Assembly: GCA_011605865.1 (NCBI GenBank)
Contig: JAAOZI010000020.1
Span: 1 to 64,000 of the forward strand
Reading direction: 5' to 3'
Length of the DNA: 64,000 bases
Origin: Archaeoglobales archaeon
GTDB taxonomy: Archaea; Halobacteriota; Archaeoglobi; Archaeoglobales; Archaeoglobaceae
Shown here: piece after piece, positions 36,257-46,234 of the stretch
Position numbering within the stretch: the first letter of the stretch is position 1
Layout of the letters: each line of letters opens with the position of its first letter
Made by a program: the position numbers and the translations under genes
Notes under the pieces: model-generated
Seen by the model: only the letters and a program-made list of their open reading frames with translations
The model's database searches: none
What the model was told of the DNA's origin: nothing

Positions 36257-37843
36257 ATGGTGAAAGTCGTAGATGGGAGATTGGTCGAACATCCTATATT
36301 AAAGTTCAACCGTGGCAAAGAGGTTACAATTTATTTCAACGGAAAACCCATAAAGGCCTACGAAGGAGAAACTGTAGCTGCAGCTTTATATGCAAGCGGT
36401 GTTAGAATATTCAGCAGGTCTTTTCGATGGCATAGGCCAAGGGGCTTTTTCTGCGCGATTGGAAAGTGCTCAGCATGCATGATGGAAGTAGACGGAATTC
36501 CCAACGTCAGAACCTGCAAAGTATACGTTCGCGACGGGATGCAGATTAAAACGCAGAGCGGTTTTCCGAATGCCGAAAAAGACTTTTTCGGTGTGATGGA
36601 CAAATTAATAGATAGAATTTTCCCGCACGGTAGTCAATACACGAAATTCAACAACAAAATTTTCCGTGAAATGCTTATTTCGCGTCTAAGAAGCTTCGCA
36701 GGTTTCGGAAACGCTCCAAAAGTCGAATTTAGCGGAAATGCCGATTACGAGGAAATAGAGTGCGACGTCTTGGTCATCGGAGGAGGTCCCGCGGGAATGA
36801 GTGCCGCAATAAACGCTGGAAAGTACGGAGCAAAGGTTTTGCTTATCGATGAAAATCCAAACCTTGGAGGGCAGCTCGTGAAACAAACGCATCGCTTTTT
36901 TGGCTCAGCAAAACACAGAGCTGGAACGAGGGGTATAAAGATTGCAAAGATTCTGGAAGAAGAACTCAGAAAAATTCCGAATGTTGATATAAGACTCGAA
37001 ACAAAAGCTTTTGGAATATATGGAAAGATTGTTGGAGCAGTTGAAAAAAGCAAGCTCCTGAGAATAATTCCAAAAAAAATCGTGGTTGTAACTGGAGCCT
37101 ACGAAAGAACGTTGATCTTTGAGAATAACGACCTGCCAGGCGTTTATGGAGCTGGCGGTGTGCAAACTTTGATGAATGTATATGGGATAAAACCGGGAAA
37201 TAGAGGATTAATTGTCGGTTCCGGCAATGTTGGGCTAATTCTAAGCTACCAGCTTCTTCAGGCTGGAGTTGAAGTAGCCGCCATAGTCGAGGCGATGCCA
37301 AGAATCGGTGGTTATTTCGTCCATGCTGCCAAGGTTAGAAGGTTGGGAGTGCCGATATACGTCAGACACACAATAATAAGAGCTATAGGAAAAGACCATG
37401 TTCGAGGTGCGGTAATTGCGCAACTCGATGACAAATGGAGACCAATTCCCGGAAGTGAAAAGAAAATCGATTGCGACTTCATATGCGTTGCAGTAGGTCT
37501 TTCTCCGACGCATGAATTGCTATACCAAGCCGGATGCAAAATGAAGTTCGTTCCAGAACTAGGAGGGCTTGTACCTCTGAGGACAAAATTCAATGAAACC
37601 AGCGTTGAGGGAATTTATGTTGCAGGAGATGTTGCCGGTATAGAGGAGGCAACATCCGCAATTATGAACGGTAGAATAGCCGGAATACATGCTGTAATAG
37701 CTCTTGGGCTTGGTGGTGAAATGGCAAAAAAGGAGCTCAAAGAATCACTAAGAGACTTGGAAGAATTCCGAGCTGGACCTTTTGGAGAGAGGATAATTTG
37801 TGGAATTGAGAAATGCATCCTAGCAAAGGAGGTGGAGATATGA
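36257..37843 (+). CDS. 2Fe-2S/FAD oxidoreductase, HcnAB / sarcosine oxidase alpha-like
   Basis: N-terminal SFRWHRPRGFFCAIGKCSACMMEVDGIPNVRTC; GGGPAGMSAAINAGKYGAKVLLIDENPNLGGQ. Confidence 0.82.
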   Translation: MVKVVDGRLVEHPILKFNRGKEVTIYFNGKPIKAYEGETVAAALYASGVRIFSRSFRWHRPRGFFCAIGKCSACMMEVDGIPNVRTCKVYVRDGMQIKTQSGFPNAEKDFFGVMDKLIDRIFPHGSQYTKFNNKIFREMLISRLRSFAGFGNAPKVEFSGNADYEEIECDVLVIGGGPAGMSAAINAGKYGAKVLLIDENPNLGGQLVKQTHRFFGSAKHRAGTRGIKIAKILEEELRKIPNVDIRLETKAFGIYGKIVGAVEKSKLLRIIPKKIVVVTGAYERTLIFENNDLPGVYGAGGVQTLMNVYGIKPGNRGLIVGSGNVGLILSYQLLQAGVEVAAIVEAMPRIGGYFVHAAKVRRLGVPIYVRHTIIRAIGKDHVRGAVIAQLDDKWRPIPGSEKKIDCDFICVAVGLSPTHELLYQAGCKMKFVPELGGLVPLRTKFNETSVEGIYVAGDVAGIEEATSAIMNGRIAGIHAVIALGLGGEMAKKELKESLRDLEEFRAGPFGERIICGIEKCILAKEVEI

Positions 37844-38325
37844 AGTACCTCGAAAGAGGATATGCAGAGTTAGATGAACTCCCTCCATTCCCAAGTGAGG
37901 AAAGGTTGAAAAAGAAGCCAGTAGCATACATAGAGTGCCCGCAGCCAATTCCATGCAGTCCTTGCTATGAAGCTTGCCCTGCAAATGCAATAAAGATGGA
38001 AAATATAAACGATCCGCCTGTGGTTAACTACGAAAAATGCACTGGTTGCATGAACTGCATCAGAGTCTGCCCCGGACTTGCAATATTCATGCTAAGGCTA
38101 CGGGAAGATGGAAAAGGAGAAGTGACATTGCAGTACGAGTTGCTTCCGTGGCTTAAAAAGGGAGACAAAGTGGAGCTTTTGAACAGAAAAGGAGAAGTTG
38201 TAGGTATAGGAATAGTCAATTGGGTCCTACCACCAGAAAGAAATGACCAAACCTCACTAGTTAGGGTAGAGATGGATACAAAGCTGATATATGAAGTTAG
38301 AGCCGTAAGAAAGGTGAAAGAATGA
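37840..38325 (+). CDS. 4Fe-4S ferredoxin-domain subunit
   Basis: CPQPIPCSPCYEACP and CTGCMNCIRVCP; start after AAAGGAGGTGGAGAT. Confidence 0.82.
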   Translation: MKYLERGYAELDELPPFPSEERLKKKPVAYIECPQPIPCSPCYEACPANAIKMENINDPPVVNYEKCTGCMNCIRVCPGLAIFMLRLREDGKGEVTLQYELLPWLKKGDKVELLNRKGEVVGIGIVNWVLPPERNDQTSLVRVEMDTKLIYEVRAVRKVKE

Positions 38326-38588
38326 GAAAAGTCGTTTGCAGATGTGAAGATCTGACTGAGGAGGAGATAATACACGCAATTGAGCTCGGCTACGATGATA
38401 TTGAAAGTTTAAAGCGCTACACAGGGGCAACTACTGGTCCATGTCAAGGAAAAGGTTGCCTAATGCACATATTGAGAATTCTGAGTCAAAAAACTGGCAA
38501 AAGTATCGATGAGCTAGGTATAACCACCCAAAGACCGCCAGTTAACCCAGTTCCGCTCTATATCCTCGCGAGCAGTGAGGAAAAATGA
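38322..38588 (+). CDS. BFD-like [2Fe-2S] small subunit
   Basis: VVCRCEDLTEEEI...TGATTGPCQGKGC. Confidence 0.82.
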   Translation: MRKVVCRCEDLTEEEIIHAIELGYDDIESLKRYTGATTGPCQGKGCLMHILRILSQKTGKSIDELGITTQRPPVNPVPLYILASSEEK

Positions 38589-39616
38589 GAGTGGCAATCA
38601 TCGGCGCCGGGATAGCTGGACTCGCAACTGCATACTTTCTAGCCAAAGAAGGAATTAAAGTTGAAGTCTTTGAACAAAAATTTTTACTCCACGGGGCAAG
38701 TGGAAGAAACTCGGGGGGTATAACCGCGCAATTCGACGATGAAGAACTTATAAAATTGGCAATTAGGAATGAAAAACTCTACGATAAACTTCAGTCAGAA
38801 ATAGGGTTCAATTTTCTACTCAGAAAAGATGGATATTTGAAGCTCGCAAACAGCATCGAAGAGCTTGGCAGGATAGAACTGCAAAGGAAATTTGGATTAA
38901 AAGTAAAAATTATGGAAGCCGAAGAGGTTAGGAATATCTTCGAGGACATAAATACTGAAGCTTTTAAATTTGCAAGCTTTTATCCGAAAGGGGCCATTGT
39001 TTTTCCTTGGGCTGTAATCTGGGGACTTGCAAAGGGGTGCAAAGATCTGGGTGTTAAAATCTATGATTTCACGAAAGTTGAAATTGTTGCAGAAGATGGA
39101 AAAGTCAAAGGAGTTAAATCTGGTGAATTTCATGAAGCAGACGTCGTTGTGAATGCCGCAGGTGCTTGGAGTAAAGAGATCAACGATAAACTTGGGATAA
39201 AAGAAGAGAAAAGGATTATCAGAGAGGAGATATGTGTTACGGAGAGCATAAAGCCCTACATCGATCCATACATTCTCCACGCATCCGAAGGTCTTTTCTT
39301 AAGTCAATCCATGCGCGGTGAGATAGTCGGAGGTATTGTCGGAAAATCAGATGGCGGAATGACGAGCAGCCTAGATTTCCTTATACGTTACGCAAAACTA
39401 GTAACTCGGCTTGTTCCAAAGCTCAAAGGTCTTGCAGTTTTAAGACAATGGGCCGGAATTTACGACGAGACACTAGATGGAAAACCAAAAATGTGTTTTT
39501 CTGAAATAAAAGGACTTTATCAGCTCAATGGATTCGGACGAAAAGGTATGAGCATAGGCCTCGCCTGTGCGGAAATTGCCTCAAAAGAAATATTAAAATT
39601 CACTCAAGAGGAATAA
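38585..39616 (+). CDS. FAD-dependent oxidoreductase, DadA/sarcosine oxidase beta/proline dehydrogenase-like
   Basis: VAIIGAGIAGLATAYFLAKEGIKVEVFEQ; ASGRNSGGI. Confidence 0.85.
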   Translation: MRVAIIGAGIAGLATAYFLAKEGIKVEVFEQKFLLHGASGRNSGGITAQFDDEELIKLAIRNEKLYDKLQSEIGFNFLLRKDGYLKLANSIEELGRIELQRKFGLKVKIMEAEEVRNIFEDINTEAFKFASFYPKGAIVFPWAVIWGLAKGCKDLGVKIYDFTKVEIVAEDGKVKGVKSGEFHEADVVVNAAGAWSKEINDKLGIKEEKRIIREEICVTESIKPYIDPYILHASEGLFLSQSMRGEIVGGIVGKSDGGMTSSLDFLIRYAKLVTRLVPKLKGLAVLRQWAGIYDETLDGKPKMCFSEIKGLYQLNGFGRKGMSIGLACAEIASKEILKFTQEE

Positions 39617-40028
39617 TTCTCTTTTCAACCTTTTCTTTTGGAATTTCGATTTCCAGCACTCCGTTCTTGTAACTGGCTTTAGCACCCTCCAGCTTTAATC
39701 CCTCTGGAAGTGCAACCTTTCTGTATACTCTGCCATACCTCCTTTCTCTCCTTATGAACTCTTTTCCTTTCTCCTCCAATTCTTCTTTGCTCTCAGCTTT
39801 TATTACAAGGTCGTTACCTTCAAAAAATACCTCTATTTCTTCCTTCTTGAATCCTGGCAAATCTGCTATGACTCTTACTTTCTCCCCTTCATCTATCACA
39901 TCTACAGCAACTGCTTCCCTAAAGCCAAATGTTTCGAAACCCTCTACAAGCATTCTGTTCAGCCTTTCCACGGTTTTCCTCAATTCCTCAAACGGATCAA
40001 TCCACCCTCTCCCCCACATACCCACCAC
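39600..40028 (-). CDS. Small heat shock protein, Hsp20 family
   Basis: Alpha-crystallin domain; VIADLPGFKKEEIEV; ASYKNGVLEIEIPK. Confidence 0.92.
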   Translation of the reverse strand: MVGMWGRGWIDPFEELRKTVERLNRMLVEGFETFGFREAVAVDVIDEGEKVRVIADLPGFKKEEIEVFFEGNDLVIKAESKEELEEKGKEFIRRERRYGRVYRKVALPEGLKLEGAKASYKNGVLEIEIPKEKVEKRIIPLE

Positions 40029-40035
40029 CTTGCTG

Positions 40036-40170
40036 GAGCTACTTTTAAAAGCAAAGGCTTCCGACGTTAAGGGAGGCTTTACGCTTCCTCATCTTGGGCA
40101 ACATACCCGCAACTAGTTAATTTTTACATTTTGTTTATTTAAGCTTTTCCCATCCAGTTCTGAAGGGCGT
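40036..40170 (-). mobile_element. Miniature IS605-like element remnant (left end joined to right end)
   Basis: CTGGATGGGAAAAGCTTAAATAAACAAAATGTAAAAATTAA..TGCGGGTATGTTGCCCAAG closely matches minus strand of 53.87-53.94 kb; followed by CCCTTAACGTCGGAAGCC right-end-like block. Confidence 0.5.
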
Positions 40171-40358
40171 TTTTCGGTTATAATTAGCGGATTAGAGAAT
40201 TTTAGAAAAGAACAGTTGTTCCCCCAAATATGAGAAAGTCTTCAGGAATCCCATTTAAATTCTAAATCTAATAATAAAACAATTATTTTTATTATTAAAG
40301 TTTTTTTAAAATTCTTAAAAAAGAAAAAACTTAAATATGAAATCGATAAAGCAATAAA

Positions 40359-40370
40359 GAAAACTTTAAA
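40359..40370 (+). promoter_or_regulatory. Candidate BRE/TATA GAAAACTTTAAA upstream of CoA-transferase operon
   Basis: Exact 12-mer also at 48014-48025 upstream of acyl-CoA synthetase. Confidence 0.4.
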
Positions 40371-40423
40371 TACTAAAAGTGATAATAACTTTTGAAGATT
40401 TTAGTTGGTTTGGAGGTGGGGAA

Positions 40424-41902
40424 ATGACAAAAGTTGAAGAAATCGAAATAAAGGATCCAAAAGACGTATTGAGACCCAGACCGTGGCCAGTTACACCACC
40501 CGCAACTAGAGAGGAGGCAAAAGAGATATATAAGAAAAGGGGTCCTGAAGCTGTAGATTTTGTTGTATGGTTGGAGGATATTCTTGGATACGAGAAGAGA
40601 TTCACAAAGCCAGAGGCTTTAACGGGAATCAGAGTTTTAGATGTAGGTATTTGGAGACTCGGTAATGCTTTCTGTTCTTCTCTTTTAGCCGAGCTTGGAG
40701 CTGAGGTTATAAAAATTGAGCCACCCACGGGAGATCCGCTTAGGTACTTAACACCATTTGGAAGAGAGGAATACATGCTAAGAGATAATGTAAAAGGAGA
40801 GCTCTGCGGTCTTGAGTTCATAAATGAAATGAGAAACAAATACTCGGTAACTCTAAACCTCGAACATCCAGAAGGAAGAGAGTTGTTCAAAAAACTAATA
40901 CCACAAGTTGATGTCGTCATTGAGAACTATCCACCCGGTTACTTCGACCAGCTTGGAATAGGTTACAGACAGCTTTCAAAGATCAATCCACGCTTGATAT
41001 ACTGCTGGATAGGGATTCTGGGTCAGTGGGGACCAATGAAGGATAGAGTCTCGAAATTTGGACAGTGGATGCTTGAGCCGTTTGGACAGGCAGCCTGTTC
41101 ATTCATTCACAACACGGGCTATCCACAGGATTTCCTTCCAAGAGGTTCTGGAGGAGATCCGACGAGGTCCGCTGCTTGGATTGCAGACTATGCTGCAGGC
41201 GAGCAAGCAGCTGTTAACATCCTAGCTGCTCTTTGGTACAGAGAGGAGGTAAGCGGAAGAGGGCAGTTCATCGAAGTGACTGCAGCTGAAGCGCTGATGG
41301 ATATTCTGGACTTCGACATTGCGTGGTACGCCTTTAACAGGAGCATAAAAGCAAGAACTGGTGCCTGGGATCCGAATCTTAACCAATACGCCTGGAATCC
41401 CTGTAAGGATGGATATATGATGATCGGTGGCCAGACGGACAGGCTGTGGTACAGAATAGGAATGTGCATTTCAAGAGACTTCCCACAGTTCGAGAGGCTG
41501 ATTAGCGAGGATCCGTTGCTCAAGGAGATGGCAGCGAGAAACGCCTTAGAGGCTCTGATAAAAACATATACGCTAACAACAATGTGGCTGAGGAACATTA
41601 CAAGGGATGTGGCTGAGGAGAAACTGATGGACTATGAAATTGCTGCCGGTCCCGTGATGTACCTCGATGAGGTTGCCGAGTACTACCACTTCAAGTATAG
41701 AAAATTCGTGGATGTCATAGAAGACGAATACTACGGCCCAATTCTGCACTGCGCACCTCCGCTTGCTTATCAGCACAGAACACCAGCAAGAGTTAAATGG
41801 ATGGGAAGGCCGTTGGGAATAGACAATGAGCACATATACGCGAAATATCTCGGAATCGGTCCAACTCAACTTAGGGAACTAAAAGAAAAGGGAATTATAT
41901 GA
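40424..41902 (+). CDS. CaiB/BaiF family (class III) CoA-transferase, paralog 1
   Basis: [13 protein letters not shown]...[36 protein letters not shown]; putative catalytic Asp in WIADYAAG. Confidence 0.9.
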   Translation: MTKVEEIEIKDPKDVLRPRPWPVTPPATREEAKEIYKKRGPEAVDFVVWLEDILGYEKRFTKPEALTGIRVLDVGIWRLGNAFCSSLLAELGAEVIKIEPPTGDPLRYLTPFGREEYMLRDNVKGELCGLEFINEMRNKYSVTLNLEHPEGRELFKKLIPQVDVVIENYPPGYFDQLGIGYRQLSKINPRLIYCWIGILGQWGPMKDRVSKFGQWMLEPFGQAACSFIHNTGYPQDFLPRGSGGDPTRSAAWIADYAAGEQAAVNILAALWYREEVSGRGQFIEVTAAEALMDILDFDIAWYAFNRSIKARTGAWDPNLNQYAWNPCKDGYMMIGGQTDRLWYRIGMCISRDFPQFERLISEDPLLKEMAARNALEALIKTYTLTTMWLRNITRDVAEEKLMDYEIAAGPVMYLDEVAEYYHFKYRKFVDVIEDEYYGPILHCAPPLAYQHRTPARVKWMGRPLGIDNEHIYAKYLGIGPTQLRELKEKGII

Positions 41903-41931
41903 ATTAATTTAAATTTTTAAGAGGTGAGAAG

Positions 41932-43341
41932 ATGCGGGAAAAAGTTAAGCCCGAGATTAAGTTTGAGGAAATACCGGGTCCGGAGGAGTTGGAGCTCGAA
42001 AAAATGCCTTATGAGGAATATTGTAGAAAAATCTTTGATCCGAAAAAGACTTTCGAAAAGCCAGAAGCGCTTAAAGGCATAAGATGGCTAAGTTGCACGA
42101 TGTACATATTCACACCGCACTCGGTTTCGAACCTAGCTGAGCTGGGTGCAGAAGTTATCAAAGTGGAAATGCCAAGAGCCGGGGATCCGATGAGGCACAC
42201 ATCACCGTTTAACGAAGCTTATCTGTATCCGCTACACGACACGAGACCGTTTACTGGAACCGGTTATGGTTACTTCCACGCAAATTTAAATGAATACTAC
42301 ATATCCCTTGATTACCACAGACCGGAAGCGAGGGAGATAGTTTACAACTTGGTTAGAATGTCAGATGGACTAACAGAATGCTACAGACCCGGAACATTCC
42401 ACAGATGGGGAATAGGTTACAAGCAACTATGCGAAATAAACCCCAGGTTTATATATGTCTGGGGAGGCGGTTTTGGCTACGGACCAAAAGTCTTTGGTGG
42501 ATCATACGATATACTGGGCCAGGCCCAAGGTGGGCTTGCGAGCATAACAGGCTTCCATGAAGATTTTGGCGGTCATCCAGTTAAGCACACAAACTGGGTC
42601 ATAGACTGGTATTCTGGAACAATGATAACGGTTGGCGTTCTTGCAGCACTCTACTGGAGAAGAAAAACAGGACTTGGAACTATGATAGAATTCTCCCAGG
42701 TCCACTGCGCTACAAGAGCTTGCGGCTATGGAGTTCCGCTGTACGGGAGATTTGGAATTGTCAGGCAAAGATGGGGTAACTGGGACACCCAGCTTTGCGT
42801 GCACGGAATAATTAGAACTGGAAAGTCTGATTATCCCAACGATCCAAATCCGCAGCTAAGAGAGGAGGCTAAATACGTTATGGTCAGCGCATTCCAAGAT
42901 GAGGATTTCAGAGAACTATGCTACGTGATCGGAAGGCCGGATCTCTGGGAGAAGTACAAGACACACAAAGAGAGATTAAAGCCGGAAGCCCAGATTGAGA
43001 TATATGGAGCACTGGAGCAGTGGGCATCCGATAAGACCAGATCGGAAGTCGTTGACATTCTGACAGATGCAGGCTTGCTTGCGATGCCAGTTATGAACGA
43101 CAAAGAAGTCTATGAGTGCCAGCATTTCAGGGAGAGGGGTACGATAAGGTGGATTGAGGATCCCATATTCGGAGACGTTCTCGTACACGGCGGATTCTCG
43201 GTCGGCCTACTCTCAGAAACACCGAGGAGGGTCAGATGGGTATGGAGGCCAGTGGGGGCTGATAACGTAAGAGTGTACCATGAACTGCTTGGATACCCAA
43301 TAAGCCAGATAAAGGAGTGGTATGATAAAGGAATTATATAA
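41932..43341 (+). CDS. CaiB/BaiF family (class III) CoA-transferase, paralog 2
   Basis: [54 protein letters not shown]; Asp in WVIDWYSG. Confidence 0.9.
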   Translation: MREKVKPEIKFEEIPGPEELELEKMPYEEYCRKIFDPKKTFEKPEALKGIRWLSCTMYIFTPHSVSNLAELGAEVIKVEMPRAGDPMRHTSPFNEAYLYPLHDTRPFTGTGYGYFHANLNEYYISLDYHRPEAREIVYNLVRMSDGLTECYRPGTFHRWGIGYKQLCEINPRFIYVWGGGFGYGPKVFGGSYDILGQAQGGLASITGFHEDFGGHPVKHTNWVIDWYSGTMITVGVLAALYWRRKTGLGTMIEFSQVHCATRACGYGVPLYGRFGIVRQRWGNWDTQLCVHGIIRTGKSDYPNDPNPQLREEAKYVMVSAFQDEDFRELCYVIGRPDLWEKYKTHKERLKPEAQIEIYGALEQWASDKTRSEVVDILTDAGLLAMPVMNDKEVYECQHFRERGTIRWIEDPIFGDVLVHGGFSVGLLSETPRRVRWVWRPVGADNVRVYHELLGYPISQIKEWYDKGII

Positions 43342-43349
43342 TGGGGGTG

Positions 43350-43826
43350 ATGGATTTGACCGAAATCATATGGTGTAAACATTGCAATACCGTCAATTAT
43401 TTGGACCCCTATACTTTTTGGAACTGGAAAGGGAAAGTAAAGTGCGCTGGTTGCGATCGAGTGTATTACGTGCACATAATCCAAGGCTTTTACTATGAAG
43501 GCCCAAAGGAGATGCCACCCGGGGAGCCATACGATATTATGCCGCTCTATGCGGATAAACCGCTAGAAGGTTATGAGAGCTACAAACCGGGAACGCCTGG
43601 CAGAACGAGACCCTATCTCTGCTTGCCAAGGGAGATATATCTAGGAAAAGCTGACAAGGTGAAGTTCAGTATAAGAGGGAGACCTGTAAGAGGTTGGGCA
43701 CCGCAGCCTCCATCCTCTGGCTTAGCCGGTTCGCAAGGATTTAAGTGGGATATTGAAAAGCTTTCGCCTGACGTCTGGAAAGAGTATCAAGTGAAACTTA
43801 GGAAAGGGGAAGTTAGGGAGTGGTGA
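43350..43826 (+). CDS. Uncharacterised zinc-ribbon-like protein (159 aa)
   Basis: ORF with SD-like GGGGGTG; WCKHCNTVN...VKCAGC two CxxC knuckles; tight spacing to CoA-transferase. Confidence 0.65.
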   Translation: MDLTEIIWCKHCNTVNYLDPYTFWNWKGKVKCAGCDRVYYVHIIQGFYYEGPKEMPPGEPYDIMPLYADKPLEGYESYKPGTPGRTRPYLCLPREIYLGKADKVKFSIRGRPVRGWAPQPPSSGLAGSQGFKWDIEKLSPDVWKEYQVKLRKGEVREW

Positions 43827-44062
43827 GTATGGTCGAGAAGAAGCTAACTCCTGAAGAATTCAGGCTAAAGATCCTCGAACCGGCTAAAAAAACAGACCAC
43901 ATTTGCTGGACTTGCAAACACCTTAAGCCTGTTATAAAGGGTTCAAAGCTGCCTCCGGCAGACCTAATCGGCTGGTGCAAGAAACTCCACTGGCCATTCT
44001 ATTGGTGCATACCTGAAAACTTAGTTGTTAAGAAGTGCATCGGCTATGAGAGAATCGGTTGA
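43820..44062 (+). CDS. Uncharacterised Cys-rich small protein (80 aa)
   Basis: CWTC...GWC...YWC...KKC; overlaps upstream ORF. Confidence 0.6.
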   Translation: MVSMVEKKLTPEEFRLKILEPAKKTDHICWTCKHLKPVIKGSKLPPADLIGWCKKLHWPFYWCIPENLVVKKCIGYERIG

Positions 44063-44300
44063 AAAGGAACTGGAGGTCCTGAAGAAAATGGTTTCTGCAT
44101 GGAGAAAGTTCTACGAAGAGACACCTTATCCAGGGTGTGAAAGAGATTTTAGCTTTGAAATCGAGGAATACCTCCTTCCCTATTTGAGGAGACTATACGA
44201 ATGTGGATACATAAATGATTCCCAAATTAATTTTTTATCGTTTTGTTATGAACAAATCGAAGAGCTTTGCAGAAATATAGGCAAAAAGTTGGAGGTGTGA
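44046..44300 (+). CDS. Uncharacterised small protein (84 aa), predicted helical
   Basis: Overlapping ORF in the same operon; starts MRESVEKELEVLKKM. Confidence 0.55.
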   Translation: MRESVEKELEVLKKMVSAWRKFYEETPYPGCERDFSFEIEEYLLPYLRRLYECGYINDSQINFLSFCYEQIEELCRNIGKKLEV

Positions 44301-44302
44301 AA

Positions 44303-44737
44303 ATGCCCGCAAAATGCCGTGTAGTCGTTTGCGGTTTCGATCCCATGCTGGTTAGGGGTTATGTAAAAACTGGTGCTAGAGCTCTCTGGTGGCATCTCCC
44401 AGACGAAATTTACGAAGAATTCCAAGTCAAACCCGGCGACGCAGTTATCGGCACTCTGCATGCAGTTTATAATCAGAAAGGCGAAAAAGTTGCCGAACCC
44501 AACGAGAAATTTAAATGGTCAACTGCTAAAGAATCAGGTCTTACAGTGGTGTTGCCACCCGAAGTCATAACCAAGTATCGACTGACTGCATGGCATTTCT
44601 TGGAAATGAGTATCGAGGCTATAGAAAAAGGAAGGAAAGTTGTTGAAGTCTATCCCGGAAAAGAGGTTAGATCGAGCAAGTGGTGGCCAGAAAATAAGAT
44701 GAAATTCCACTTCTACCTAGAATACATACCACTCTAG
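44303..44737 (+). CDS. Uncharacterised protein (144 aa)
   Basis: SD GGAGGTGTG upstream of ATG 44303; same operon. Confidence 0.6.
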   Translation: MPAKCRVVVCGFDPMLVRGYVKTGARALWWHLPDEIYEEFQVKPGDAVIGTLHAVYNQKGEKVAEPNEKFKWSTAKESGLTVVLPPEVITKYRLTAWHFLEMSIEAIEKGRKVVEVYPGKEVRSSKWWPENKMKFHFYLEYIPL

Positions 44738-44744
44738 TGAGAAA

Positions 44745-45848
44745 ATGGGCTGGTGTTCTCTGTTTGAAGTTTCCAATTCTTTTTTTAGAAAACTGCTTTT
44801 TCTAGAGGGTTTTTATTCCTCTTCAAATTCCTATATTATTTTGGGAGATATTTTGACAATAATAGATCCCGGAAACGACTACACAGCTCTTTTAGACCTT
44901 CTTGAACTAGGATTCAAGCCATCAGACATCAAAAGAGTTATCATAACCCACGGCGAGTATGACCATTCGATGGGTATATTTGAACTCATGAACTACCGAA
45001 GCGCAAGAGATTTGGAAGTCATCATGCACGAAATGGGGCCAGCAACGCTTAAAGAGACTGTCGAGAGAAGAGGTGGTAAAATTGTAGAAGTAAGGGGTGG
45101 AGAAACTCTGAAATTGGGTGATTGCGAACTCAAAGTTTTTCACACACCCGGGCACACGATAGATAGCATATGCCTGTATCACGAGGAGACGCATACACTT
45201 TTCAGCGGGGATACAGTAATACCAGGTTCGGTAGCGGCACCGAACCCGGCTGCAATGGGTAACATCAGAGATTATATCTTATCTTTAAGATTTCTAAGAA
45301 GAATTCCTGTCAAAGCGTTACTGCCAGGCCATGGTGCACCAGTAATTGGCAACTGCAAAGAGTTCATAGAGAGAACGTATGAGGAATTAATTAAAAGCAT
45401 AACTGGAGAAATAGAGTTAAGTGAGGCTGCAGAGATTCTCCTAAGGCATGGATACATCGAAGAGGCAATTTTCTGTTGTGACAAAGGGATTAAAGCAAAT
45501 TCGGAAGATAGGAGTCTACTAAAACTAAAAGCTGTATGTCTAAACAGTCTTGGAAGATTTGAAGAGACTTTGGAAATTCTAAATGAGCTTCTAAAAGAGC
45601 GAAAAGATGCCTATACACTTACAATCAAGGGATACGCATTGATGGGGCTAGGAGAATATGAGAAAAGTATAGAATGTTTTGATGAAGCGCTTAGAATAAA
45701 TCCAAATATGGTAGAGGCAAAAATTTACAAAGGCATTGCTTTTATGCTTTTAGGGAGAGTGGAAGAGGCCATGAAAATACAGGAATTCAAAAATGAATAC
45801 ATTAGAATATTTGAAGGAGAAGTCAAAAAGTTAAAGAGTTCGAGGTGA
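44745..45848 (+). CDS. Metallo-beta-lactamase-fold protein fused to C-terminal TPR repeats
   Basis: THGEYDHS, HTPGHT, FSGDTV, LLPGHGAP motifs; C-terminal TPR units (YALMGLGEYEKSIECFDEALRINPN). Confidence 0.8.
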   Translation: MGWCSLFEVSNSFFRKLLFLEGFYSSSNSYIILGDILTIIDPGNDYTALLDLLELGFKPSDIKRVIITHGEYDHSMGIFELMNYRSARDLEVIMHEMGPATLKETVERRGGKIVEVRGGETLKLGDCELKVFHTPGHTIDSICLYHEETHTLFSGDTVIPGSVAAPNPAAMGNIRDYILSLRFLRRIPVKALLPGHGAPVIGNCKEFIERTYEELIKSITGEIELSEAAEILLRHGYIEEAIFCCDKGIKANSEDRSLLKLKAVCLNSLGRFEETLEILNELLKERKDAYTLTIKGYALMGLGEYEKSIECFDEALRINPNMVEAKIYKGIAFMLLGRVEEAMKIQEFKNEYIRIFEGEVKKLKSSR

Positions 45849-45852
45849 TAAA

Positions 45853-46194
45853 ATGAATTTCGAAGGTATCGTCGAAGGTTACGAACTAAAATTTAAAGCG
45901 AGCGAAGTTGAAATAGGAAAAGGATACGGAATCTTCTTGCTTTTCATAGAGATGCCAAATGTCAAGCATCATGGCTTCTTTATCGAGAAGGATGGTCTAA
46001 AAATAGCTAAAGGTGTCATAGCCAAATATGTAAGAGATATGAACATTGAGACTCTCGAGGTGGTAGCACCACCTCCGCCAGATTCCAATGCAGTTTTAAT
46101 GGTGAGAATTGGAGGAGAGGAGTTTGAAAGAGTCCTAAAAAGAATAGCAAAACACATCTGCGATTTTCTAAAATCTCAGCAATTCATTAAATGA
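45853..46194 (+). CDS. Uncharacterised protein (113 aa)
   Basis: ORF immediately downstream of the MBL-TPR gene, SD GAGGTG. Confidence 0.5.
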   Translation: MNFEGIVEGYELKFKASEVEIGKGYGIFLLFIEMPNVKHHGFFIEKDGLKIAKGVIAKYVRDMNIETLEVVAPPPPDSNAVLMVRIGGEEFERVLKRIAKHICDFLKSQQFIK

Positions 46195-46234
46195 TTTCCG
46201 ATACTTGGAAAATGTTCAACTATTGACTTTCTTT

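Noticed and set aside
40424-41902. Apparent loss of the catalytic Asp in CoA-transferase paralog 1 (SKFGQW versus SYDILGQ in paralog 2)
   Set aside because: On realigning to the formyl-CoA transferase motif (GDSNSG-type), the catalytic Asp corresponds to WIADYAAG, which is present; both paralogs keep it
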